DNA of 64,000 bases, taken from assembly GCA_021904315.1 (NCBI GenBank), contig CM038923.1, positions 12,530,038 to 12,594,037 on the forward strand, in the 5' to 3' direction. Under the pieces are notes generated by a model that had not been told where the DNA came from, did not search any database, and saw only the letters and a program-made list of their open reading frames with translations. This document shows, piece after piece, positions 13,472 to 23,138 of the stretch. Each line of letters begins with the position of its first letter. The stretch's first letter is position 1. The position numbers were made by a program, and so were the translations under genes. Source of the DNA: Sphagnum magellanicum (taxonomy: Eukaryota; Streptophyta; Sphagnopsida; Sphagnales; Sphagnaceae).

Positions 13472-13653
13472 CACGTGTACATTCTCAGCCTACACCTGTA
13501 CAGTGCATGGACCACCTACGTGCTGGGTGGCGGTCCAGTCAGAAAGTTTGTCGTCACGTGTGGGAATAGTAACTTAGTTGTGCACTTGCTTTAGTCACGT
13601 GTGGGTGTAGTAACTAGTTAGTTACACACACCAGTTACTCACTCCCACACGTG
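13472..13653. promoter_or_regulatory. Cluster of four CACGTG G-boxes with an inverted repeat
   Basis: CACGTG occurs at 13472, 13555, 13596 and 13648, the first inside the perfect palindrome GTACACGTGTAC. The third and fourth are the outer ends of a hairpin whose arms (about 13596-13615 and 13633-13653) read CACGTGTGGG...GTAACT and its near complement; the 13555 copy repeats the left arm. G-boxes are bound by plant bZIP and bHLH factors. No gene is recognised next to them, so they may simply be part of a repeat. Confidence 0.45.
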
Positions 13654-13702
13654 CTCTAAACTGGTGCACTGATTTAGGGGCAGAATGAAGATTTTTTTTC
13701 AC

Positions 13703-13767
13703 CAGTGTTGGGTGGGCGGTTCTCTCTTTTTCATGAGAACCGTCGGTTCCGGTTCTTCTCAACACTT
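13703..13767. mobile_element. Small foldback with hAT-like CAGTGTTGGG terminus
   Basis: The segment starts CAGTGTTGGG and ends with the near complement ctcaacactt; inside it GGTTCTCTC pairs with complementary copies. CAGTGTTGGG resembles hAT-superfamily terminal repeats. Related ends occur at 14168 (CATTGTTGGG) and, inverted, at 63813-63823 (gcccaacactg). I could not define a target-site duplication, so assignment to hAT is tentative. Confidence 0.35.
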
Positions 13768-15879
13768 GAGAGAACCGACTCGATTTTAATTTTTAATTTT
13801 TAATTTTAGACTTAGCCTATGAGAATCATTTAGGGTATCACATTTTATTTTATTTTAAAAATTGATCAAGACAGTTCTCAGACATGTGATGGTAATCAAT
13901 TTTGGTATTCAATTTTCACTATTCGAATCTCAAATTTATATTCATTTTTTTATAAAAAAATCTCAGTTAAAATATAATTGAAAATTTAAGAAAAACTAAT
14001 CTAACCTAAACTAATCCTAAATTTTTCTTACAAGCTAAATTTATTTTTGTGGGTTTTTACCATGGTACCTCTATAGGTCCAAGTTCACCCAAGGCGTTGG
14101 GGCTGCTGTCCTTCACTTGTAATAGCAGTATAATGGCCATAAGGGCCCCTTGAAAGTATGTGTATACCATTGTTGGGTGATTCTCTCCTTTTTATTAGAA
14201 CCCTAGGTTCCAAGTATTAGAAAGATTATTTTATGAAATTCGTTCTAGTTTTTTCTTTCAAAACAATTATTTTAACAAACCCAAGGAGCGTTTCAAACAA
14301 TTGCAAAAAATAATTTCACCTGTGTTTCAAAATGTCGGTTCTCAGACATTTCATACCCATTAGTTTTCAATGGTGGTTCTCAAACAATGCTTATCAAAAG
14401 CTCTATCATTTAAACATTTATTTTATTTTTTAAATTAATTTTTAAAATGTTTAAAAAAACATGTAATTTTTTCTTTCAGCATTTTATATGTCTACAAGTT
14501 CATCCCATGCAAAAGAACCTTTAAACTCCTTTAACATCTCAAAATCTAAATCCCTCTCAATCATCTCCACCAGATTGGAAGGTGGTTTTAAATGAATTCT
14601 CGGATCATTTTGTCAATTTTTGCTCAAAAAATCAATCTCTCTAAATTGTTTGATTGTAAACGACATTTTCTTAAGTTTGTAAATATGCTTACTAAAAAAG
14701 TAATCCTTTCAATTTCAATTTGCGATCTTACAATCCCTAGGATTTGGCAAGCCAAAAAACTAAGAGGAAACACTACTTCATGTTTTCCCCACCATTGAAA
14801 AGGACATTTGATTTCCTTGGGATTTACTTGGTAACATTTGAAAATCAACAATGTTTTGGTGACAAGTTCTTTCATTTACTCACTTGTGCTAAAAGTTTGT
14901 TAAAAAATATCCAAATTGGAATTTGCATTGTTTATTTGATTTGCACATCTAACTTTAGATTCTACTATTGAATGTAAATAATGATAGCATTTCAAAAGCA
15001 TAGGATATAATGGTCATATATCATATTCTTCAAAAATGTTCATACCTTCTTCATAGCCACTAAAAATATATATTAGATGAAGGTTTTTCAATCTAGAATC
15101 AAACATAATATGTTGTGAGATTTTTTTTCTTCATTTTTTTTTTAACAAAAAGGAAAGATTTTATAATACCATAAATTTCCCTCATGATATTGATAGCAAA
15201 CATAGACAATTCAAAAACAATCCTATAATCATCATCAATCAAATTAACTTGGGCAAATGGGTTTGTAACTTTGTTATGTTTTGTTATGTTAGAAAACTTT
15301 CATTCAAAATTTCATCTTCCATAATATTCATTGATGAAATGGATTTCATTTTCACCATCAATTAAGATTACATTTTCATTTTGATTTAAATTCATTTTTA
15401 AACAAATATTACATAACATGGAGGAGAAATTTTTTTTAAATGTTATGAATATCAAAGCAAAACTATCAAAGCATTTACAAGCATTTATAAGGGAAAATCA
15501 CTAAGTTTTTTCCCCTCCTCTTTCCATCAAGTGAAAGATGTGAAAAAAAATGTGAATGTTACAATGTGTGATTATTTTCTATGCAAGTGGGGTTGTAGTC
15601 TTGCACATGACATATACATGTTGAATAATTAGCAAATTTATAATTAAAACAAAAAATAAAAAATAAAAAAAGAAGAAAAAAATGTACAATGGAAAAAAAA
15701 AGTTAAATGAAATGAAAACCCACCTTGTCAAAGAAAATGGAAACAAGAAATTGCTTCCTCTTCCTTCCCCCTCACCCTAATCAATGGCAAAAAATACACA
15801 TTAATAAAAGAAAAAATAAGGAAAAAAATTATAAACAATGACCAAAAAAAAAACTAATGACCAAAAAGAAAAATAACTG

Positions 15880-16640
15880 AAGCTCATATGTCGCAACCCC
15901 ACTTTGAACAAAGTGGGAGAATGCAACTCCCACTCCCAAAAGTGGAGACTTGGAGTCCTTCGAGACTCCCAAAAATTCAGAAAATGATTTGAGAGGTCAA
16001 ATCTCCTTGCCTTGGTGCGTTCTTTATGTCATTGGAAAGGTCTTGAAGAGTAGATGTCCAAAATGGCCTTGCATGAGCCATTTGGACATCTGTAGCCCAA
16101 GTTATGGGCAAAAGAAGGGCCAGGAGTCAAACTGGTAGTTTGACTCCTGACCATTAAAAGTCAGGAATCGACCTTTTCCCGAGGCCCGATTCAAGAGTGC
16201 GACATGGCGTTGAAAAGCTCTCTTCGAGGGCTACAACTTTGCTTTAGACGTCTTCATTAGACTCTACAATCGGGAGTTATGAGCTCCCAAAGTCGCGGGA
16301 CTCTAACTCGGGACAATTTCGGGACTCCAACTTGGGGGTCTTGGGAAAAAATGCCATTTGGATGTAGTCCCCATGGTGAGCTGCAGAGAATACTACATGG
16401 GGGAAGGTGGTGGCTTCCCCTGAGTCCAGGCCATGGTGAGTTTTGTGTGTAAAAGTGCCCATGGCTTGTCCCAACACCCAAGGGTGTTCTCGAATGTGAA
16501 CTAACCCTCTTGTGGTTGGTTTTGGATGCAGATTCAAGCTTGATCTTCTAGTCCATCTTCCTAGTCTAATCCCGGGATTTCTAGCACGCCCCTCTACCCC
16601 CTTTTAGTGCTGGAAGTCGGGAGCACCCCTCAACTCCCAA
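15880..16640. repeat. GC-richer segment with several short perfect hairpins
   Basis: This block contrasts with its AT-rich flanks. It contains the palindromes cccactttgaacaaagtggg and ggagtcaaac...gtttgactcc (near 16121-16145), a gggagttatgagctccc hairpin near 16272, and repeated phrases such as cgggactc and gggactccaac. No protein is recognised. An LTR or untranslated part of a decayed retrotransposon is my guess; no primer-binding site or paired LTR was identified. Confidence 0.3.
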
Positions 16641-16829
16641 CTTTCCGCAACTACACATAGTTGGACCCTCAAGTGGGTTCAACCCGTGACTTGGGAGTGC
16701 GTCATCGTAACTAAAAAAGAAACTACAAAAAAATCTTCTTCCATAATTGCAAGAAATAAAGGAGAAAGGGGGGCATACCAATCTAAAAAGGAATCGAAAA
16801 ACATTAGGAATGCATAGCAAGGAGGTGGA

Positions 16830-17290
16830 AAAGAACACCATGAGGTTAAAAAGGTACCAAATCAACAAGGAGGTGATGAAACCAAAAACATACAAGGAAG
16901 CATTGAAGAGCACCACCAATGCGTGACAAGGAAACATTGAAGATCATTAAAAGTGCACAACAAGCAAGCGATGAACAACACTATGAATTCATAGCAAGGA
17001 AGCATTGAAAAACACCAAGAATGCACAACAACCAGGCACCAAAGAACACCAAAATCACACAACAATTAAGCAATGAATTACTCCAAATGCACACATCAAG
17101 GAGGCACCGAAAAATATTAAAAGCACACAACAAAGAGGTGTCAAAAAACACTAAGAATGCACAATAAAGAGGCTCCAAGAGCACTAAGAGTGCCCAGTAA
17201 GAAGGCATTGAAAAGCACCAAAAACACATGAGAAACAAGCCCCAAAAAGCACAAGAAATAGACAATAAAGAAGCAATGCACAACAAGGTA
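16830..17290. repeat. Minisatellite, unit about 37-40 bp
   Basis: A degenerate unit with the core aaggaagcattgaagagcac followed by a short caagaatgcacaac-type tail repeats about ten times. Because the unit has few stops, it opens long but meaningless minus-strand frames rich in C, F, L and V. Confidence 0.7.
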
Positions 17291-19281
17291 ATTAAGCTCA
17301 GTTAAACAAAAAAACTAATTAATATTCATTTGAACAAAAAGCAAAACAAGTTCAATTGTTAAACATTAAGGATGCACACTAAGCATCCTTTTTAGTCTAT
17401 TTAGGAAAGAAGCATGAAAGAAAACTTGTCACACATGCAACAACTTTGTGGTGCCTCCTCCAATGAACTAAATTCTTGCAAAAAGGCCACGTTTTCTCCT
17501 TCTATCATGTTCCTTTGCCTATCTACTTGATTGTTTCCAATTTAAATACATCTACACGTTTCAATATTATATGTTACAATATTAAATATTACTATGTTAC
17601 ATGATTCAATATTATATATTATAAAATGTTTAAAAACCATTTATACCTTTATTGAAAGCACACGTTTCTATTGTTCTCATAAGTTTTTAATTGCATCTTT
17701 TCAATATGCATGTTTCTTACGTAAATAATTATATTATTGATTATGATTTTTATTTAAACCATCAAAACAATACTTGAGCGTAATGTTCTTAAAATGTTCT
17801 TCCAAAAGCAAATGGATGTTTGAAGCCCAAGGGGGACATTAGTAAAAAAAAAGTAAAAAATATGTGAAGCCCCAAGGTGTAATATATTGGTTTTTGGGTA
17901 AAAATTATAAGTTAATTAGTTTTTAAATATGGTACATTTTATTCAAATAATCAATTTAATTATAATATAGGGTATGTAATATTCTTAAATAATAAATTAT
18001 AATTAATATAGGGTGACTTTAATATTATGCGCTAGCAAACAAATAAGCGACAACCCAAGCACTTTTTGCTTTATCGGGCCCTTTGAGCCAGAGGCAACAC
18101 TTAAAAAATATGTTTGCTCTACGACCTTTTTTTATGCTTGGGGCAAATGGAAGAAAACACGGCAAAGAGCGCCAAAAAAATTTCTATTCTTTTTGAAACT
18201 GAAGGTTTACAAAGCAAACAAATGATTTTAGCCCAAACGATTTGAGACAACGCTAGCCTACTATTATACGAAATGAGCCCCTTTAGTAAATCAAAGTTTC
18301 TTGTGGTCAAACTAAACCTACAATTAACCACAGGAAACTCTCCTGTAGTGACATACATAAATGCACGCTATCAAGTTCTTAGTCTGCCATTGATAAATTA
18401 TGGTAAGACCAAAATGGGAAGAAAACCCCTACGAGCATTGCAAAACCTCAACGAGAGAGCAGATTACCCAAACTACTGGGGATAAGAAACTAAACGACAT
18501 CTCGATACATGACAGCCTCGAATTAAAAATAGGTTAAGAACAAATTGTAGGCAACACTGGTGAAGTTCACTTCAATCATATGGACGGAGGTGGATGGCAG
18601 AAGGTCCATAGTATTCGCCTGAATTAAAAGGGCGTAACAAAAATAGATTTTTTTATTATAATTATTATCAGAATAAAAGGAAAAGGGCCTAAGCATCTGC
18701 TATACTTTAGCATACCATATTCGACCAAGTCTTCTAGCTAGGCTCCCACAAATCCCAAATGAAATTCATTAAAAAATATGAAGAAAAAAACAATTAGGAA
18801 GGTTGCTGCTAATAGACTTTTGGATGTTGGGCCTTCTTAAAGTTGAAGAAACTATTTGGACCTGCAAAACATCATGGGTAACCTATTATAGATTATGGCT
18901 TACATAAAATTAAGACCACAAGACCTAAATTAATGACAACGATACCAGACAGAACGACCATTAATGGGACCTCTCAAAATAAAGTACAAAGCAAAACGTA
19001 ATAATCAAGAAAAAGTTAACTTGGAAAGGCACAAAACAAATATACAAGTTGCACGCTTTCATTTGCTATGTAAACAAAGCAAAAAAAGAGCCAAAGGTGT
19101 AGAACATTATGTGTTCTGCTTTCAAAAGCCTACTTCCATCTAGAAGCTGGAATAGAATACATAGTGAGCAAATATATATATATGTATATATATATTATAT
19201 ATATATATATTTCTGGTATCCCGGACACCTAGGTGGAAGCCTGGAAATGATTTGGAAATGATCTATGAGTAAAAAAGACAC
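17291..19281. other. AT-rich DNA, no recognised gene
   Basis: A TA microsatellite lies at about 19170-19211. A less AT-rich part at 18.0-18.6 kb carries an open frame of 70 codons at 18273, which I do not recognise. It may belong to the organelle-derived block that starts just downstream, but I could not match it. Confidence 0.4.
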
Positions 19282-19493
19282 TTCATACAAAATACCAGGG
19301 CGAAATTAAATACATGACGAGTTTACCCAATATTGTAATAATGATAAAATAACAAAAAGAATTTATTGTTATTCAAGAATGTATAACTCTAGATATTCTA
19401 ACAATTTGTTTAGTCGATACAGATTGTAATCCGAATCTTACAGATATACTAATTCCAGCCAATGATGATGCTAAAGCTTCCATTTCCGTTAAA
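19282..19493 (+). pseudogene. rps2: Plastid rps2 fragment (nuclear plastid DNA)
   Basis: Translation gives GEIKYMTSLPNIVIM, then [20 protein letters not shown], then [17 protein letters not shown], which follows the C-terminal half of plastid ribosomal protein S2 (small subunit). One in-frame TAA falls where the family has an aspartate/glutamine pair, and the homology ends at a premature TGA before the usual C-terminus. It is a broken fragment on the plus strand, upstream of other organelle pieces. The protein match is clear; plastid rather than mitochondrial origin rests on the typical plastid motif IPANDDA. Confidence 0.85.
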
Positions 19494-20910
19494 TGACTTG
19501 GCCTCCCTAACTTGACCTTCCAGTTATGCTCCTATAGTTCTATCAGTTCCCCTTGGTTTCCTTGTTGCTGGACTTTTCTTGTATGCTTTCGATGTAAGCC
19601 TTACTCTGGCCTGTGTTTTCGCTAGATAATATTTGCCAACAGTGCCATCCTACCCAACCTGATATTTTTGCTTGTCCTTTACGTTTAGCCTACCCATTTC
19701 AAAAACAAATTAAATTGAAATGAAACCTCAATCCGGTTACTTGTTCCACTATGCCGAGATGCAAAGAAGGTTGGTCGTGATAATCACCCGGGAGGAATAC
19801 ACGTGCATCCTTGATGAGCATTCCAAGGCCTACCAACGCGTTTTCGTTTCTGAGAAACCCCAGTAGTTGGCTTCTGAGTCAACCACAGTAGAGGACTAAA
19901 GTCCCCTTATTCATCTTTGTTGAGACCTCCACAATGTGGATAACGAAACCACCTTCACAACCTTCCTCCTTCTTTCCCCTAGGCAATTTGCCTCACTTGA
20001 GTTGCTTGACAAGCTGCCTTTTGCCTAGTGCTAATGACGCGAAAATTGCCTCCACACACCACCCATGCTAAGGAACAAGCAAGACATAGCTAGTAGCATA
20101 GGATACACCAATTCAACATCAACGGCTTTGTGTCACACTGAAGTAATTTAATATGCAGTTATGCACGTTCTACAACTTCCCCATTCATTTCTAATATTAA
20201 TCATAAAACACCATGAGCAACAAGATGTTAAGGTCCAAAATTTAAAATAAAATTCTTGATTTGTTTGGTTCTAGCCACATCTAATCATTTTTTCTTTCCA
20301 CAGAGCCTAAGCCTTGTCATCTACAAGCACTTTTAGGGCATTTGTTTTTAATCTATTTACAAATCCAATCTGACCTTGTGTGACTTGCCGATGGCAAGTA
20401 GCATGCAAAGGTTAAATGTTAAAAGTATTCCAACCGCCACCTTGAGGTTTTATATAGTGCAAATTGAATAGTTTCACATTGTATAGTGACTCTCCATAGA
20501 CTACACGCCGGTAATTATACTTACAATAGACTTCCTCTTTGTATGGAGATTTATGAGCATTTTAAATTTTTAATAATAACTCTGGTCTTTGCTTGGGTAT
20601 AGGTTGAAACCCTTAAACAGGGGTTTGACCTCAATAGTTGTAATGTTGAACAAAAGTTGCTTGTCTGACGCTCCTTAATTGTTCTTATGGTGAGGGGACG
20701 AGAAAGTTGATTTTATTAGTAACCACATCATTAGGCGAGTAGGGAGTTTCTTGTAAGCTTATCCAAGCATGCTACACTAGACGTGAGTTTCTTTCTTGCT
20801 TAGTTTTTGAGTTGTGGCAAATGGAATTTGCATGTAACTTGACCAACCTCTGAGGGTAAGATTAAAATTTTATATAATTATAGCAATGAAGTTCTTTTAA
20901 CGCTATCAAC
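19494..20910. other. Unassigned DNA within the organelle-derived block
   Basis: The base composition is closer to the flanking organelle fragments than to the AT-rich repeats, and short protein-like frames occur. I could not match any of it to a specific plastid or mitochondrial gene. It may be strongly decayed organelle DNA or unrelated nuclear sequence. Confidence 0.3.
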
Positions 20911-20929
20911 TTGTGCACCTTGGTATGCA

Positions 20930-21346
20930 GAATGACCATACTTTGTTGTGTGGGCTAGGTAGGTTTACGATATGATAATGATTTACGCTCAGCGACATGT
21001 TGTTGAACTTGGAGCGAAGCTCGTAATTTGAATATCCTTAATCCTAGAAGACCCTGCTAGATATTACCTTGGTTTTGGCCTCCTTGAAGCCATAACCGCA
21101 TTTTTGTTAGAATTCTGCAACTACCAATTTGACTACTTTGGTCGAGAAGGACAACATGCAGCCTCAATGATGACAAAGTTGTCTATATACTTTTTCATGT
21201 AACAGTTGGACATTTGCTTGAAAGGGGCATTTGTGCATTTTAATATCACTGCCTTAAGATCGTTGAGGGCAACATTAGCTAAGAATGGGGGTATCTTACA
21301 ATCTTGCAAAGTAGGCCCATCTAAACCTATAAGAATGGGTGTCTAA
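20930..21346 (-). pseudogene. Group II intron reverse transcriptase/maturase fragment
   Basis: On the minus strand, translation gives TLQDCKIPPFLANVAL, then YMKKYIDNFVIIE, then in a shifted frame CGYGFKEAKTKVIS. These line up in order with the RT blocks TPQGGxISPLLANxAL, YxRYADDFVI and the following G..xKxxKT segment of group II intron-encoded proteins. The catalytic YADD is changed to YIDN, and stops and at least one frameshift are present, so the gene is dead. The parent intron is not identified; a mitochondrial or plastid intron is likely given the neighbours. It lies opposite in strand to ndhA, trnN and ccmC. Confidence 0.65.
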
Positions 21347-21879
21347 TTGGCACTATACGATGAGGTCGATTGCCAAAAAATCAAGCGCTCACATTGCCAT
21401 GATTTTCATGGTAGGAAAGCCCGACAAAAACTTCTCATCTGTCTTGGGTTTAGAACGCATAGTGCAACAGGTTGGGCCCAGTTGCTTTGCAGAGGCCGCC
21501 GTATAACGCTATGGAAAATTTGTGCTAGAAGACATAAATTTTTTTAAAAATCTATTTTTTTTCTTTGAACTATGTTTCGCGCCCTAATCTTTGTCAATTA
21601 GTGACCCAAATCTCACCATCCACACCTAGTAGTCTAGCACTAAAAAAATTACCCATCTTATTGCTAGAGTCTATGCGCTAAGACTAGTTACTAGTTTACC
21701 TTGGAAATTGTAAACTTAGAAAAGCCTACTCCCATACCACCACCATTTGACAAAAGGCAATTTTTTTCTATTGGTTCAACTCAATGTCTAAACATGCCAA
21801 GTTGGGGAATAAAAAGACAAAAAAAATTCAATATTAGTTTCGTAAAAAAAATAAAAATTCGAAATTTTGTTCCACTTAG

Positions 21880-21916
21880 GAGTCGTATGATGCAAAAGTT
21901 TCATGTACGGTTTTGA
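21880..21916 (+). pseudogene. Group II intron domain V (plastid ndhA intron 3' part)
   Basis: gagtcgtatgatgcaaaag followed by tttcatgtacggtttt has the sequence and hairpin form of domain V of plastid group II introns, whose usual start is GAGCCGTATG and end GTACGGTTC. It stands about 55 bases before the ndhA exon 2 homology, the spacing expected for domains V and VI at an intron end. The differences from the usual sequence are C-to-T changes. Confidence 0.8.
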
Positions 21917-21970
21917 AATAGAGGTATTAATAATAATATTAACATCGACTACAATTATCTAATAGCTTAG

Positions 21971-22104
21971 GTACGATTGATATAGTCAAAACACAATTTA
22001 AATATGGTTATTGGGGATGGAGTTTGTGGTGTCAACCTATTGGTTTTATAGCTTTTTTCATAGCTTCCTTAGCAAAGTGTGAGAGATTACCTTTCGATTT
22101 ACAA
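21971..22104 (+). pseudogene. ndhA: Plastid ndhA exon 2 fragment
   Basis: The frame reads [19 protein letters not shown], then [21 protein letters not shown], then FDL, matching the start of exon 2 of NdhA, the NuoH-like membrane subunit of the plastid NDH complex. It begins directly after an intron end with domain V, so an unspliced genomic copy was inserted. Homology stops after LPFDL, where the family continues PEAEEEL. Substitutions such as Arg to Cys (before QPIG) and Glu to Lys (before CERLP) are explained by C-to-T or G-to-A changes. The rest of the gene is missing. Confidence 0.9.
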
Positions 22105-22269
22105 GGGGATTGCTATCACTATCTTTTTTTTGTATAATAGAAGGTAGGGTGTACGCAAAGTGAGTTCCTAAAGTTCTAAAACTTTGGGTTTTTCAATGGT
22201 TCATGCACCATAGGTAGTCGGTTTAAATAGCAAGAGTTTTTGAATATAAGATGAAACTCTTCACATTAT

Positions 22270-22341
22270 TCCTCAGTAGCTCAGTGGTAGAATGATCAAC
22301 TGTTAACCGATTGGTCATAGGTTCAAATCCTACTTGGGGAG
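22270..22341 (+). pseudogene. trnN-GUU: Decayed plastid-type tRNA-Asn (GTT anticodon)
   Basis: A 72-base sequence matches plastid trnN-GUU: it starts TCCTCAGTAGCTCAGTGGTAG, has the anticodon loop CTGTTAA and the T arm ending CCTACTTGGGGA. The acceptor and T stems still pair, but the D stem has lost its GAGC side and the two inner pairs of the anticodon stem are mismatched. Relative to the usual plastid sequence the changes are transitions, mostly G to A. It is probably a nonfunctional relic, 165 bases after the ndhA fragment. Confidence 0.88.
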
Positions 22342-22442
22342 ATCCATCTTTTTTTAAAAACTTGTTTTAACTGTTAGAAGTAGGTAAAACATTCCTTGTC
22401 ATTGTTTGGATTCATGCAAAATAGCGAAAAACAAAGAGAGGG

Positions 22443-23138
22443 ATGTACTTGCTACTCCCAATTATCATTGGATTTTGTTGGTTTTTAACAATAATGGCTA
22501 TTTGTCCAAGTATTTGGGTGGCACTATTTGATTTTCAACAAGGTGAAAATTCTTGCATTATCTATGTGCATGTTCCTGCAACTCGGATGAGTTTACTTAT
22601 TTATATTACAATGGCTATTAGCAATGTGTTGTTCTTACTAACAAAACATCCTCTTTTTCAGTTATTTTCCGAAACTAGTGCCAAAATAAGGGCTTTGTTT
22701 ACATTGTTTACTCTAATAATTGGAGGTTTTTGGGGGAAACCTATGTGGGGTACTTTTTGGGTGTGGGATGCTCGTTTAACCTCTATATTAATCTTTTTAT
22801 TTATTTACCCAGGTGCATTATGTTCTCAAGAGTTTTCTACGGACATTACTTCTATTTTTATTTGTGTAGGGTTGATCAATATACTAATAATTAAGTTTTC
22901 CATAAATTGATGGAATACATTGCATCAACCTTCAAGCATTAACCAATTTGGTACTTCAATACATGTTTCTATGCCCATTCCAATCTTGTTAATCTCTATT
23001 AGCTTCTTCTTTTTAACTGGGATTTCTTCCATTTTGGAAACATGTTGAATTATTTTATCTTTTTCTGGTTTTTCTGTAAAAAGTCAAATAAATTTACAAA
23101 ATAAAAATAGAAAACAAGTTTTTTTTTTATACGAATAA
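22443..23138 (+). pseudogene. ccmC: Mitochondrial ccmC (cytochrome c maturation) pseudogene
   Basis: The translation matches mitochondrial CcmC, the membrane subunit that handles haem for c-type cytochrome maturation. Clear segments are YVHVPATRMSLLIYI, FLLTKHPLFQLFS, and the conserved haem-handling motif WGKPMWGTFWVWDARLTS (present as GKPMWGTFWVWDARLTS), followed by INILIIKFS, WNTLHQPSS and FGTSIHVSMPIPILL. The first frame ends at a TGA (22908) in place of a Trp of the NWWNTLH motif, with another stop near 23045. The N-terminus is shortened. Arg replaces Trp in the VPAxxMS motif, a position I believe is RNA-edited in mitochondria, which suggests DNA-level transfer. It is adjacent to plastid pieces. 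Confidence 0.92.

Larger units (their letters stand above)
12271..15879. other. AT-rich intergenic DNA with foldbacks and microsatellites
   Basis: No recognised gene. The stretch contains a GT microsatellite (12463-12478), an AAT microsatellite (about 13246-13274), a G-box cluster (13472-13653), a foldback beginning CAGTGTTGGG (13703-13767) and a related CATTGTTGGG segment at 14168. Further on it is AT-rich with no structure I can name. Confidence 0.55.

Noticed and set aside
16830..17290. Cysteine-rich membrane protein gene on the minus strand
   Set aside because: The frames follow the minisatellite unit in several registers and have no start context or homology.
22270..22341. Functional nuclear or organelle tRNA-Asn
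   Set aside because: The D stem and half of the anticodon stem no longer pair, and it lies among organelle pseudogenes.
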